In this document: in pieces, positions 46,951-58,285 of the stretch
Position numbering within the stretch: the stretch's first letter is position 1
Layout of the letters: every line of letters starts with the position of its first letter
Source: Eurosta solidaginis
Taxonomy: Eukaryota; Arthropoda; Insecta; Diptera; Tephritidae
Length of the DNA: 64,000 nt
Direction of reading: 5' to 3'
Assembly: GCF_040869045.1 (NCBI RefSeq)
Contig: NC_090321.1
Span: 34,593,426 to 34,657,425, forward strand
Position numbers and translations under genes: made by a program
The notes under the pieces: model-generated
Databases searched by the model: none
The model's input: the letters and a program-made list of their open reading frames with translations, nothing else
Told to the model about the DNA's origin: nothing

Positions 46951-48099
46951 TGTAACAATAGCGTGACAAAACTATGTGTGTAGTTGGGAAAATGAGCAAA
47001 ATATTTGAAAAAGTTGCAATTGAATGGAAACACAGAGACATATTTTGGCCTTGTTTATGAACTCACATCAATGATTTTTTAAATTTATTTATTTGTTTAT
47101 TGTAATTGTAGTTTGTTTGGCTTGGCATGACATTTACGTCAAAATGCGTATAAATGATGCGTAGTTGTACTTGCTTACATACATACATATGTATGTATGT
47201 TGTATGTCCTTGCATTGTTTCTGTAGTCAAGTGTTTCTATCTTAAATATTTTGATGGATGAGTATTTATTACCCTTGTCAAAATAAATATTCAGTAGATT
47301 AAATGCAATATACAGCAAATAGCGAATTTAGTTATGATCTCAGTTTGACAATGAAGTCGGTAGCTTTTTGATGTTGGACCCAAAACCGCAAACATCCTTG
47401 CAGTTCGGTACTTTTGAAGTTTTAGGCCATTTTCACCATCTTCAGTAAGTTTTTTTATATATAAGTTATCGAGATTCTCCGCTTACGGAAATTTTATAAT
47501 TCTATCAATTTATAATTCTATCAGAAGCTATGTAGATTTTTTGGCCAAACCCTACATTCATATGGCCAAATAAGTTTCTTTAAAAAGTGGGGACTCGAAA
47601 TCGGACTTAGAGCTATGGTGTCTTCAACAATTGTTCTTGGAATCATCTGTAGATTACGTTTTTGCTATACTCCTGATGGAAAAAAAATTTGGCCCCCTTT
47701 ATGTATATGGGGTATTCCATCCCATTTCGACCAATTTTGTACCCGACCCCTTTAGAATTGGCTGAAAGTTTTTCTTCTTTTTCTAGCTTACGAAAGACAT
47801 TTTTCAGAAGTTTTTAAAATTTTTTCATCCAACTCAAAAAAAGTTATGAGTTTTTAAAAAAACACCGTTTTTGTTTTCAAAATGCTATAACTTTTTCAAA
47901 AACTGACCGTTTGGGATCTTTTTTTTTTAATATGTTTTTAAATGTACTTTTCGGAAAAAATTCAAAAAAGTTTTTAAAGTTTTCAGTTTTTCGAGATTTT
48001 TCGAATTTCGCCTTTTTTTCTTTTTTTTTCTCAAAAACTCTCATAAAAAACTTCAATCAATTCTGCAATCATCCCCACTAATCCCGGAGAATTTCAGGT
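46951..48099. other. Intronic sequence, partly low-complexity
   Basis: An inverted ATACATAC/GTATGTAT microsatellite lies near 47178-47202. 47700-48060 is T- and A-rich with GTATTCCATCCCATTTCGAC and repeated TTTTTCAAAAA-like phrases, in the style of a dispersed insect repeat. No gene. Confidence 0.4.
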
Positions 48100-48412
48100 T
48101 GCCAGCGCAATATATAGCTTCTCCAAACCCATTTGTCAACCTCACCTATCCGCGGCGAATCCTGTTTCACTAACAGACGAGGCTCTGGCGACCCCAAGCT
48201 CCTCATGGAACTTGGGGGTGGGGAGGGAGGGAATGGCCTGAAGGTTTAATGTGGCCACATAAATCGTTCCCGAGATGGTCAGGCTAGCACCTTAATGGTG
48301 CTGTGTTACCGGAGCGTACCGGATCTGTATCCGGCAAAGGACCATCACATCGACAACACTCCCCAAAGCCTTCGGGGAGCAACCTTATCGCTACAACAAC
48401 AACAACAACAAC
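48100..48412 (+). mobile_element. 3' end of a non-LTR element or SINE with (CAA)n tail
   Basis: A well-preserved block with GTCAACCTCACC, GGCGAATCCTGTTTCAC, ACTCCCCAAAGCCTTCGGGG and a terminal (CAA)n run at about 48395-48412. A decayed copy lies at 29120-29315. It has no ORF, and the (CAA)n end suggests retrotransposition. Confidence 0.6.
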
Positions 48413-48533
48413 CATGATGGGTATGCTGACTAGTATGACATCTGGTACGATGTTGCTGTATATAATGACTAGTTTGTCAATTAGTATGATGCTGATTCAG
48501 TGACTCAAAATTGGTATTTCGTACACTCAGAGA

Positions 48534-49500
48534 AAAACGCCGTTCTAAAATCCAGTACTACCGTACTCAATTCAAGCTTTTCATGTTCTTACTTTTTTGT
48601 TCTTGAAAAACGAACGACCTGTTCTCAAAACAACAACCGTATTCTTGAACTGACAACCATTTTCTTGAAAAGAGAACGGCTGGTCTTAAAATATGAACAA
48701 ATGTTCTATTAATGAGAACAATGTTCTTAAATTAAGAACAATGTTCTTAAATTAAGTACAATAAAAAAGAAACGGTAAAATTCGTGTGTACTACAATGTT
48801 AAATACAACATTTGGCGCAAGCTATCAAGCAGTTGTAGTGGCCCAGCGGCTATGATGTTGCGATTGCGATCGTGTGGCGCGAGTTCGATCACCGTCAAAC
48901 TCTAAAATTTTTTAAAACAATTTTTTTATATTCTTTTTTTTTAACTCTTATTTTTCGTTGAGTTCCATTCACATATGCACAGGTAATTCTCAATCTTTTT
49001 ATGCAGTGTTTTAAATATATATTCAGATTGCATCATCAAATAACAAGGATTTCTCAATAAGAGAAATATATGAAAAAATGCACATTATGCGTTTTTTCAA
49101 ACCTTTTGGAATTTTGATAATATTTTTTTTTGTTATGAATATTTTTTATTAATGACAAAAAAATCATTAATTAATAACAAAAATAAATAAATGGTACCTT
49201 CCCACTCCCACCAATGATCAAGCACAAACCGTTCTTGAATTGATACCGAAAAATGTTAAATCGACCACAAATCGTTCTCGAAGCATGAGAACGAAAAATC
49301 TTAAATCAAGCCCAAGTAGTGCTTGAAATGAGCACAGAAGGTTCACACATCAATACCAAAGTGGTCATAAAATACGAACGGTGTGCTTGGAAAAACTGTT
49401 CTTAAAACAAGCCCATCGGTCACGAGTTAAGAAAAACCGTACTTAACAGACTTTTGTCAACGAATGTTCTTAATTTTGAACTTGTTTCGTTCGTTTTAAA
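48534..49500 (-). mobile_element. CACTCAGAG element, copy 2, one end lost
   Basis: Left end CACTCAGAGAAAAACG with TA before it (48532-48533). The right end stops at TTCGTTTTAAAA near 49500, without its terminal repeat. The tRNA-like module is on the plus strand: A box TGGCCCAGCGGC at 48839-48850 and B-box-like AGTTCGATCAC at 48882-48892. Confidence 0.85.
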
Positions 49501-50515
49501 AATACCAGTTGCTAATATGGAAAAATTACAGTACTCATAGTAGTTGGGATTTTTGGCAAACTAGTATTCTTCTTGTATACAACTAGTTGGTTTGACTGCA
49601 GGGTTGGCGCGGAAATAATTTTCCTTATAAAACCGGAGACAGTGTGTATACAAATTCTGTAAAAACCTTCAATCAACCTAAATATATTAAATTGAGTGTT
49701 TAAATGAATTTTCAATATCTTTCTTACACTTAGGCCCGGTTTTTCAGTGCGTATTTAAACTACGCTTAAACTTGGCTGGAACTTAACCTTGCCTTTTTGA
49801 TGTTTAGGCTAGATTTTTCAGTGCACATTTTTTTTTAGAAAATCTAGGTACCGAATGTTGAAATTTTCTATGTACGGTCCTGTGTAAAAAAAGGAAAAAC
49901 CGTCTGCCAACGACATGATCGGGAGCAAAAGCAATATATTTTCCAAACTCCCAGCTGCCCCAGCAATAAATATTTAATCATTACCGACCTAATAAACCAG
50001 ATGGCTCCCATCAAAAATGGCTGCGTGCCACTAAAATGTTTTTATGTTTTACCATTTTACTTGCACCAAAAATTTTTCTTTAGCTTCTTTTGAACAACAA
50101 TAAACAGTTGTAAAAGTTTTAACAACAACAAAACAAAAACAATGTCAACAATAATGACAAAAATAATTACAAAAGGACTTTACGAACAAAATGTACCAAA
50201 CAAGTGGTCACTGTCACTGGCGAATTAACAAAAATGCCAGCGCGTAGCAGCCCACAGATGACAGTCGACAGCCGACCATAAACAGCAAAGACTAACCAAC
50301 AACAAAAACAAGTGGAAGCAACAGCCAACTTTATCCGCTTGCCAAACTTGTTGTGATTTGAGTGGAGCGGAGGAGAATGCTGACGAGTGACGAGTTGGAA
50401 GGTTGATTCGCTGGTGGACTGAAGTGTAAGTCAGCGGGAAGCAGATGACAGTCGGCTACACTAAGAAGCGTCCAGCGGATTGACAATGCAAACCAAGTAG
50501 AATATTAAAAGGTGA
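49501..50515. other. Intronic sequence without a recognised gene
   Basis: AT-rich and CAACAA-rich (50090-50160). No supported ORF. Confidence 0.45.
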
Positions 50516-50800
50516 CCAGATTAAATAATAAATGAGTGAGAAGGTTGAAAGAAAATGGCCGGAAGAAGTATAAAGAGATAGAAGACGAGATGAGGCAGGG
50601 GAGAAGGAATAGTATGGGAAAAATAGAGGCGATAGTTTAAGAAGTCCTTTCCACACAGTAAGTTTAGGAGAAACAGAAAAGGCGAAAGGGAGAGAAAAAG
50701 AGGAAAAAGGGGAAAGGAGAGGGAAAGAGAGTTAAGGAAAATAAGGGAAAATAGAAGAAAAAGAAGAAGAAAAGTGAGAGTAAGGACAAGAGTCATGCTA
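50516..50800. repeat. GA-rich purine tract
   Basis: Nearly uninterrupted AGGGAGA/GAAAAAG purines on the plus strand. The minus-strand leucine/serine-rich frames (50456-50656, 50521-50796) are composition artefacts. It resembles the GA-rich part of the Helitron at 17165-17340, but no Helitron end is nearby. Confidence 0.7.
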
Positions 50801-51309
50801 AAGGAAAAAGAAAATGCAGATTGGATTAATTCGGAAATATGAGACTACTTTTGAATACAACCGAAAAATTTGTTGTAGTAGTATCTGTGCATAAGGCATA
50901 TGATCAAAGAAAGCTTGAGGATAAAATCTACGCTTGCAGTTCTTTCCTTGCTTACTTTTGTTTAGTCTCATTCGCTGCGCTCGCACGACATGTAGATTGA
51001 CCGAAGCTCTGAAGGGTTTTACAGTATTATATTAAACAAAAACGAAGCCAGAGCCGACTCTACGAATATAAAAGCGATATGTTTTTTGAGAGCTTGTTGG
51101 ATATCAATGGGTTGCCGACGCGAAGTACTCAAACCCACGCTAAGAAAAAGCTTTTATTCAAGCGAATTACTGGTAAATTCTGTTGATTTTACAAAAACAA
51201 ATATTTTATTATGCTTAAGCCATGGATCTGTCAACTTAACAAGTTTTAATTTCGCTCTAAGAATACCAATGAAAACTGTTAATATAACAGAATTCTGTCA
51301 ACACCGGAA
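50801..51309. other. Intronic sequence, nothing recognised
   Basis: AT-rich. An 86-codon ORF at 51086-51346 has no domain. Confidence 0.4.
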
Positions 51310-51500
51310 AAACGGCGAAGGCATTAGATTGGTTGAGAATCTGTAATTTTTACAGATAATTGTTAGTTTGAGACCAATTCTTTCTTTTCTGTAGAAATGA
51401 TTTAACAAATATGTTCTATTGACAAAAAAATCGGTTGAATCAGCATACTTAATGCGATAAATTATACCGAACATCTGTTAATTCAAGAACAAAAAAGGCG
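51310..51500 (+). repeat. Dispersed repeat, copy 1 of 2
   Basis: Matches 61475-61655 in the same orientation: TCTGTTAATTCAAGAA is shared, together with the preceding GATAAATTATACCGAACA against AATAAATTTTACCGAGTA and TTGACAAAAAA. No ends or coding content are visible. Confidence 0.6.
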
Positions 51501-51569
51501 TTTTGTTTCATTTTTTTAGTTTCATTTATTTCGTTGAAGAATATTTAATAATCCTCACATCTCTTGTCA

Positions 51570-51848
51570 ATAACACTTGGGGCAAAGAAAGAGAAACTTT
51601 CATAACCACTTATAGAGTAATTGGTCGACCGCTTGTATGCTACACGTCAAGTTGTCGGACTACTATGCCAGAGATTGCCCGGTGGATGCCGTTCTTAAAT
51701 CCAAATACCCGGAACTCGCAGTTGAGAAAAGCAACCTCCACAGGGAGACGCGCGTCACTTTATCTCAAATTCGATCTGAATAATGTAATAGATTAAACTC
51801 TTACTTATGCAGAATCAACCCCGACATACCCAATTTATGTCCTACTTG
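51570..51848 (+). pseudogene. CR1/jockey-like LINE, 3' fragment, part 1
   Basis: Homologous to 18280-18680: a frame with NTWGKERETF..TTYRVIGRP, then ARRASLYLKFDL-like wording and NPDIPNLCPTC-like wording at about 51808-51848. The LINE is cut at 51849-51850 by the CACTCAGAG element and resumes at 52876. Confidence 0.8.
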
Positions 51849-51850
51849 TA

Positions 51851-52873
51851 CACTCAGAGAAAAAGGCCGTTCTAAATTCCAGCACCACCGGACTCAATTC
51901 AAGCTTTTCATGTTGTTACTTTTTTGTTCTTGAAAAACGAATGACCTGTTCTCAAAACAACAACCTTGTTCTTGAACTGACAAACCATGTTCTTGAAATG
52001 AGAATGGCTGGTCTTAAAATATGAACAAATGTTCTATTATTGAGAACAATATTCATAAAGTAAGAACAATATTCTTAAATTAAGTTCAAGAAAAAAGAAA
52101 CGGTATAATTCGTGTGCACTAAATTGTTAAATACAACATTTGGCATCAGCTACCTAGCAGTTGTAGTGGCCCAGGGGCTACGATGTTGCGGTTGGGATCG
52201 TGTGGCGCGAGTTCGATCACCGTCAAACTCTGAAGTTTTTTAAAACAATTTTTTTATATTCTATTTTTTTAAATCTTATTTTTCGTTCAGTTCAACTCAT
52301 ATATGCACAGCTAATTCTCAAACTTGTTATGAAATGTTTTAAGTATATATTCAAATTGCATCAATAAAAAGAAAAATTTCTCAATAAGAGAAAGAAATGA
52401 AAAAATGCATGTTATGCGTTTTTTCATATTTTAGTCTTTAATAATGACTTTTTTGTTGTTAATGTTTTTTATTAATTACAAAAAAATTATTATTAATAAA
52501 AATAAATAATTAAATGGGTACTAATTGGGAAAATCACTTTCCCAAACCACCCCCCTCCCGTCCACCAAAGATCAAGAACAAACCTTTCTTGAATTGAGAC
52601 CGACAAATGTTAAATCGACCACAAATCGTTCTCGAAGCGTGAGAACGAAAATTCTTAAATCAAGCCCAAGTAGTGCTTGAAATGAGCACTGAAGGTTCAC
52701 ACATCAATACCAAAGTGGTCGTAAAATACGAACGGTGTGCTTGGAAAAACTGTTCTTAAAACAAGCCCATCGGTCACGAGTCAAGAAGAAACGTACTTAA
52801 CAGACTTTTGTCAACGAATGTTCTTAATTTTGAACTTGTTTCGTTCGTTTTAGAACTATTTTTTCTCTGAGTG
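51851..52873 (-). mobile_element. CACTCAGAG element, copy 3, complete
   Basis: 1023 bp with both inverted ends and TA duplicated (51849-51850, 52874-52875). The tRNA-like module has A-box-like TGGCCCAGGGG at 52167 and B-box-like AGTTCGATCAC at 52210, 43 bp apart. The pre-insertion sequence can be read from the LINE paralogue near 18670. Confidence 0.92.
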
Positions 52874-52875
52874 TA

Positions 52876-52995
52876 ACGTGTCCCATTATCTCTGTGGTCC
52901 AACCTTGATAAAACAGCAAATTTCTTCGGACTGACGTTAGGCTATAATGATGACAATTTGTGAGTGGTCGCACCTATTGAATGGGGCGAAGCACT
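52876..52995 (+). pseudogene. CR1/jockey-like LINE, 3' fragment, part 2
   Basis: Continues part 1: ACGTGTCCCATTATC, then GATGACAATTTGTGAGTGG and GGGGCGAAGCACTGCTATAA, ending in CAACGACAAC. These match 18668-18862. It forms the LINE 3' end. Confidence 0.8.
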
Positions 52996-54203
52996 GCTAT
53001 AACAACGACAACATGAACGAATTAAGAGTGTTTGAACCCTTCTATGGAAGCAGAGGAAGGCGGCGGTCGCTCTCAATTGGAACAAATAGATGAAAACCAT
53101 TAGATATCTCTTAGAATGTCGTGTAGCTTTCAGGTGTTGGATCGGCAAAATCGTTTGTATTATTAAACAGCGAAAAAGAATGTAAACAAATTAGCCTCGA
53201 ACTCCTTTTAAACTAAATTTGAAAACTTAAATCATAATGAAAAAAGTTTTATTTTCTTTAAAGAAATCTGGTCACCTCAATTTCAATGTAAGGCAGTTTT
53301 AATAATTTTTTGGACACCATGAACAACAGACAAAATGCGTTCAAGATCAAAAAGCGCCGCCACGTGATTTAAAAGTCCAAATCACAATCAAAATCAAAAA
53401 ATCAAATGAAATTATATGAGAAATAAAATGAAATGAAAAGACAAAATCAAAAAAAGCATAAAATAAAAATAAAAACGATATTAATGAAGTAAATGCTATG
53501 GTTGGGAAATTTTGAAGGGCTCAACTTACAGAGACAACAGAGGTTAAGTGGTAAATGAAGGCAAGAGAATTGAAGGGCATGCATGAGGAGACATTGGCAC
53601 CACGAGGAGGCGGCAGCAGACGGTGGCAATACCAAGCTTCGTTTCAACATATTTAGTATTGGACCGTTTATGGGAGTGTAGTGTAGAGTCAAATGATAAA
53701 TAAAATAGTAGGGAATGATTTGAAATGTAATAAACGTTGATTATGATGCTGATGACGCTTATTATTCGCTTTGGCATTATAATGACACCAAATACTTATG
53801 TAGCGTGGAGTTTGCTGGTGATGGCCAGTAAGAGAATATGAAGCTAACAACCAAACAATAACAAAAGCAAAGTAGAGAAAAACAACAATAAAAATAATGA
53901 TGTTACTTATCACAAGCAACAGTTGCTATAAAATGCATCACACGCTACGAAATGAAATGACAGACTGGGAGGCGCACACCAATACAGATAAACTGAAATA
54001 CAGGAGCGCGAGTTCAAGCACTTTGGATGCGATAGTGCACAGTGGTGAAGATTTCAAGTTTTTTTGGAAAAAAATTTATAAATCTTGGTGCAGGGTCAGT
54101 TTCATTAGCGTTATTAGCCAAAGGGGAAATAGGCGTGATCAGTTTATTTTGCAGTTTACCAGTTATGGGTTCCTTATTGACCGCCCGGTTTAGCCCAAGG
54201 TAA
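52996..54203. other. Intronic sequence without a recognised gene
   Basis: AAATCAAAA-rich stretch at 53370-53470. ORFs at 53447-53919 and 53897-54193 lack domains and conserved composition. Confidence 0.45.
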
Positions 54204-54205
54204 TA

Positions 54206-55182
54206 CACTCAGAAAAAAAATCGTTCTAAAACGAACGAAACAAGTTCAAAATTAAGAACATTCGTTGACAAAAGTCTGTTAAGTACGTTTTTTCTTAACT
54301 TGTGACCGATGGGCTTGTTTTAAGAACAGTTTTTCCAAGCACACCGTTCGTATTTTATGACCACTTTGGTATTGATGTGTGAACCTTCTGTGCTCATTTC
54401 AAGCACTACTTGGGCTTGATTTAGGATTTTTCGTTCTCACGCTTCGAGAACGATTTGGGGCCGATTTAACATTTTTCGGTCTCAATTTAAGAATGGTTCG
54501 TACTTGATCTTTGGTGGGAGGGAAAGTATTTTTTTAAATATATTTATTTAATTTTTATTAATAATAATATTTTTGTCATAAATAAAGAATATTTACAACA
54601 AAAAAATTGTTATTAAAATTCAAAAGTTTAAGAAAAAATGCATAATAAGCATTTTTTCATACATTTCTCTTTTTGAGAAATTATTCTTATTTAGAGATGT
54701 AATCTGCATATATACTTAAAACATTTCATAACAAGTTTGAGAATTACCTGTGGATATGTGAATGGAACTGAACGAAAAATAAGAGTTAAAAAAATAGAGC
54801 AAAAAAAATTGTATTAAAAAATTCAGAGTTTGGTGGTGATCGAACTCGCGCAACACGATCGCAAGCGCAACATCATAGCCGCTGGGCCACTACAACTGCT
54901 TTATAGCTGCTGCCAAATGGTGTATTTAACATTATAGTGCACACGAATTGTACCGTTTTTTTTTCTTGGGCTTGATTTAAGAACATCGTTCTCATTAATA
55001 GAACATTTGTTCATATTTTAAGACCGGCCGTTCGTTTTTCAAGAAAATGGTGTCAGTTCAAGAACAAGGTTGTTGTTTTAAGAACAGGTCGTTCGTTTTT
55101 CAAGAACAAAAAAGTAAGAACATGAAAAGCTTGAATTGAGTCCGGTGGTGCTGGATTTTAGAACGGCGTTTTTCTCTGAGTG
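54206..55182 (+). mobile_element. CACTCAGAG element, copy 4, complete
   Basis: 977 bp with TA at 54204-54205 and 55183-55184. It is nearly identical to copy 1 over long stretches, including the tRNA-like module (about 54830-54905, minus strand). It retains an 18-bp stretch (around GTACTTGATCTTTG) missing from copy 1. Confidence 0.92.
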
Positions 55183-55184
55183 TA

Positions 55185-55735
55185 GAACATTTGGAAGAAG
55201 TGTATTCTTCTGTCCATGTTCTCCTAATTGTTTATTGTAAGCAAAACTCAGACTGCATACTCATGGAGATATATCGAATTGTTTTGGCCCTCTCTTCAAT
55301 CCACTTAATATCATACCGTCAAATATGAATACTTAACAGTAAATTTTTATGTGTCAAAGACTCCATGTGCTAGCATATCTCTTTCAATGGTCTCATACCT
55401 GAACGATGCAAGCAGAGTTGCCATTTAACCAAGTCGCAGTTCGATTCATTAGGCGGCAATAAAACTTCCTCAACTTGCTGCTTGGACTTCGAGAATGTTG
55501 ATTGGCATGGTAAAATAATTAGAAAATAAAGAGGCGTTGCAACTCCCATACGATCAAAATTTTAACTGTCATATTTTTTTCGAATCAATTCGTAACACCC
55601 CCAAATTGGTTATCTGATTTGATTGAAAGTCTACCAGGAAGTTGATCGGAAACCCTCGGCGGGGTGCGCGAAGCACGCTACCACTACAACCACACCAAAG
55701 CCGCCACCATACGCTAAAAGTAACTTCAGCCTGCA
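55185..55735. other. Intronic sequence, nothing recognised
   Basis: No ORF or element end that I can support. Confidence 0.4.
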
Positions 55736-55975
55736 AGAAAAGAGTTCACGAGAAGAACGAGTCTGTTCCGGTGCCAGGACCAATTCTCGTTAGACAATAT
55801 GACCTTCAAGTCTGTTTCTATAGTGATAAATACCTTAAAGGCTGTAATCAAAATTCGATAAAATAGACCAAAAGAAGAACTAGCCTGTTGAGGCGCCAGG
55901 CTCACATTATAAAAAATGCTTCGACAATATGAACTTAAAGTCCGTTTCTATAGTGATAAATACTCTAACCCTTTG
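55736..55975 (+). repeat. ~125-bp tandem repeat, locus 1
   Basis: About two units with GAAGAAC, GGCGCCAGG or GGTGCCAGG, GACAATATGA and TTTCTATAGTGATAAATAC in order. The same units occur at 60260-60650. Confidence 0.7.
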
Positions 55976-56260
55976 AAAGTAGGCCAGCGATGCGCCTGCG
56001 AAAAATCGTACTTATGATTCGATGGGTAGAGGTTGTCTGGAAGGCGAAGGAGAAAATGTAAATAGTGGTGGACGGGGGCAGAAAAAGGTAGAAGTAGAAG
56101 CACAGGAAAGAGGAGAGAAATGAATGCAGAGGGAAGAAGGGAACAGGTTTTGGGAAAGGCAGAGGATAGATAGAGGTAAGAGTGGTAGAGGAGAGGGAGA
56201 GGTAGAGGATAGGAAGTGAACTCTGGAGAAGGAGGTTGAGTTAGAGAGGTATTAAAATAC
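55976..56260. repeat. GA-rich purine tract
   Basis: GGAGAGGGAGAGGTAGAGG-like purine sequence at 56040-56240. The minus-strand ORF 55948-56364 is its CT-rich complement and is not a gene. Confidence 0.65.
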
Positions 56261-57095
56261 AAGTAGTAAAGAAGTATTAATAATGAGCCATAATAAAATA
56301 AGACACATTTTTTCAAATAAATACTTATTTCTGAAATTGGGCTCTCGCGAATTTTGAGAAACAATGTGATCTATGACTGTGACATCTTAGCCTAATTTAT
56401 TTTGATTGTTTTATCACTATATTTTCGAGACTGTGAATGAACAGTAAAACAGTTTCCAAATATGGCTTTGTAGAATGTTCTCTATGCTTCTAAATTCACA
56501 GGCCGTGTCACGGCAGAACAATAAGCTGTAACATTATGAATCAATGACTTTAATGATTATTCCTCTGATCAGAATTGTGATCGTGTGTCTGATTGTTAGC
56601 GCAGATGCCGACCAGGTTGGTCAGTCACGATGGTTTCTTGGAAGCTGCGACTTCATGTGATCTTTTACTGGCGGCGGCCTTCTATCAGCAGAACAAATTA
56701 CAATTTATTTGCTTATACTTCAATGACAAATGCATGTTATTACCGTGCGAAACGTCATTCAAATATTGTATCCGTGCTTTACGTCCTAAAGGGGGCTATA
56801 TCCCGTAGTTTACTGGAAAAATAATTTATTTGTATGATCTTAAACACTTTTGACGAAATATTTTATTTTTTACCACATATTTTTTCAAAAGCACCCACTA
56901 TGCAATGCTATAGCTTGGTAGTGCTGTGCAAAATTACTGATACTGGTTGGTAGTATTAGCTATGATTAGGCCATAATGTGCAATTTGATTTGGAAAAATG
57001 ATGCATTTATTGCCGCAACAGAAGAGCGCGCGTACGTGCTTAAATGTAGAGGTGCAGATGCATGAGTGTGTGTGTATTTTTTGTATTTAATCTCC
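56261..57095. other. Intronic sequence without a recognised gene
   Basis: Overlapping 64- and 71-codon ORFs at 56593-56824 have no domain. TGTGTGTG run near 57067. Confidence 0.4.
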
Positions 57096-57099
57096 AAAA

Positions 57100-57300
57100 C
57101 ATGCGGTTAGTCTAAGATGAGTCCAGAACGAGTCGCAAAGGAATATGCGACTATAGCCAGTTTTGATCTCTTTGTATGAGTTGGAGTGATGCCTTTGGCT
57201 TGAGCATGTCCTATGGAGAGACCAATTGTACCTGTTTATGCCTGAATGGGTTGTGTTGGGCGGGTACGCTTTATATTCCTATGGGTACCGTCGGTCAGAT
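57100..57300 (+). repeat. Dispersed repeat, copy 2 of 2
   Basis: Counterpart of 15790-15980, sharing GCCAGTTTTGATCTCTTTGT and the GTTAGTCTA.GATGAGTC block. Confidence 0.55.
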
Positions 57301-57659
57301 CTTTTTCTGCTCTCCTTTATATCCTTACGGATACTGTTCGACACGTCCTCCATGTAACCCAGCGGGCAATGTCGAAAAGATCTAAGTACTTTTTTCGTAC
57401 ATTCGCACAAGTCCCTTTCTACCCGTTTGAGAATTCTTACCGTTTGTATATATTTTTTTTAAATTCGAATACAATATATTTGGAAAAAATAAATATATTT
57501 GGAAAAAAATAAATATATTTGGTTTAGTATTTAAGATCGATATAGGGTTCCGCATTTTTTTTAATATGCCACTAAATTTTTACTACCTTTATATTAAGTC
57601 CCTTTCATGTTTGTCCCCTCATTTCCATAGGAATTTTTGACACACGGAAAAGTCTTTTT
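57301..57659. other. Intronic sequence, short local repeat
   Basis: Three tandem copies of AAATATATTTGG-type sequence at 57474-57522. No gene. Confidence 0.5.
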
Positions 57660-58285
57660 TGGTAAATTCCCGTTGAGCTAGACACTTGATACTCAGAACA
57701 TAGTTCAGATTAGATCGGAAATTACAATGCGGGTCAAGATATACAGAAAATTAATTTTAAATTGGAAATTTTGCGATCGACTTTTAACTAACTTCTCGGT
57801 GATCCAGAGACTTGAAACTTAGCACATAGTTTGCGAGTCGATGGGTGGTAGACGAATCGAGATAAACGAAAATCCCTGAAAAAAGAGGGGAATCTTGCGA
57901 TCGATTTATAAGTAACTTCCCGGTGAGCTAGAGACTTGAAACTTGGCCGTGGGTCAGAAGCCGGTGCCAATGCAACATTTGAGCAAAAAAATTCGCTAGG
58001 CAAGGTGGATCGAGATAGTAAGAAAATAAATTTTAATTTGGGAATCTTTCAATCCATTTTTAACTAACTTTCCAGTTACCTAGAGACTTAAAACTTGGCA
58101 CTTAGTTAGAGGCCTGGTGAGAATACAACTTACAGAAAACAAAGTTCCGCTAGGTGGCGCGCTAGTCAAGATAACTGCAAATCCTTTAAAAACGGGGGGA
58201 ATCTTGCGATCGATTTTCGAGTAACTTCCCGATGAGCTAGAGACTTGAAACCTGAAATATAGTTTAAAAGGAGCAGGTATACGCA
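57660..58285. repeat. Degenerate 110-140-bp tandem array, about five units
   Basis: Recurrent GAGCTAGAGACTTGAAAC (near 57675, 57805, 57918, 58080, 58237) and CTTGCGATCGATTTT. One unit contains CCGCTAGGTGGCGC followed by TCAAGATA, which echoes the reverse complement of CGCCACCTAGCGG in the 2.2-4.4 kb array. Confidence 0.8.

Noticed and set aside
48832..48900. True tRNA gene in the CACTCAGAG element
   Set aside because: Box spacing is right, but the T stem does not pair well and the same module recurs in all four element copies.
50456..50796. Leucine- and serine-rich minus-strand ORFs
   Set aside because: Complement of a purine tract.
55948..56364. 138-codon minus-strand ORF
   Set aside because: Mostly the complement of a GA-rich tract; no domain.
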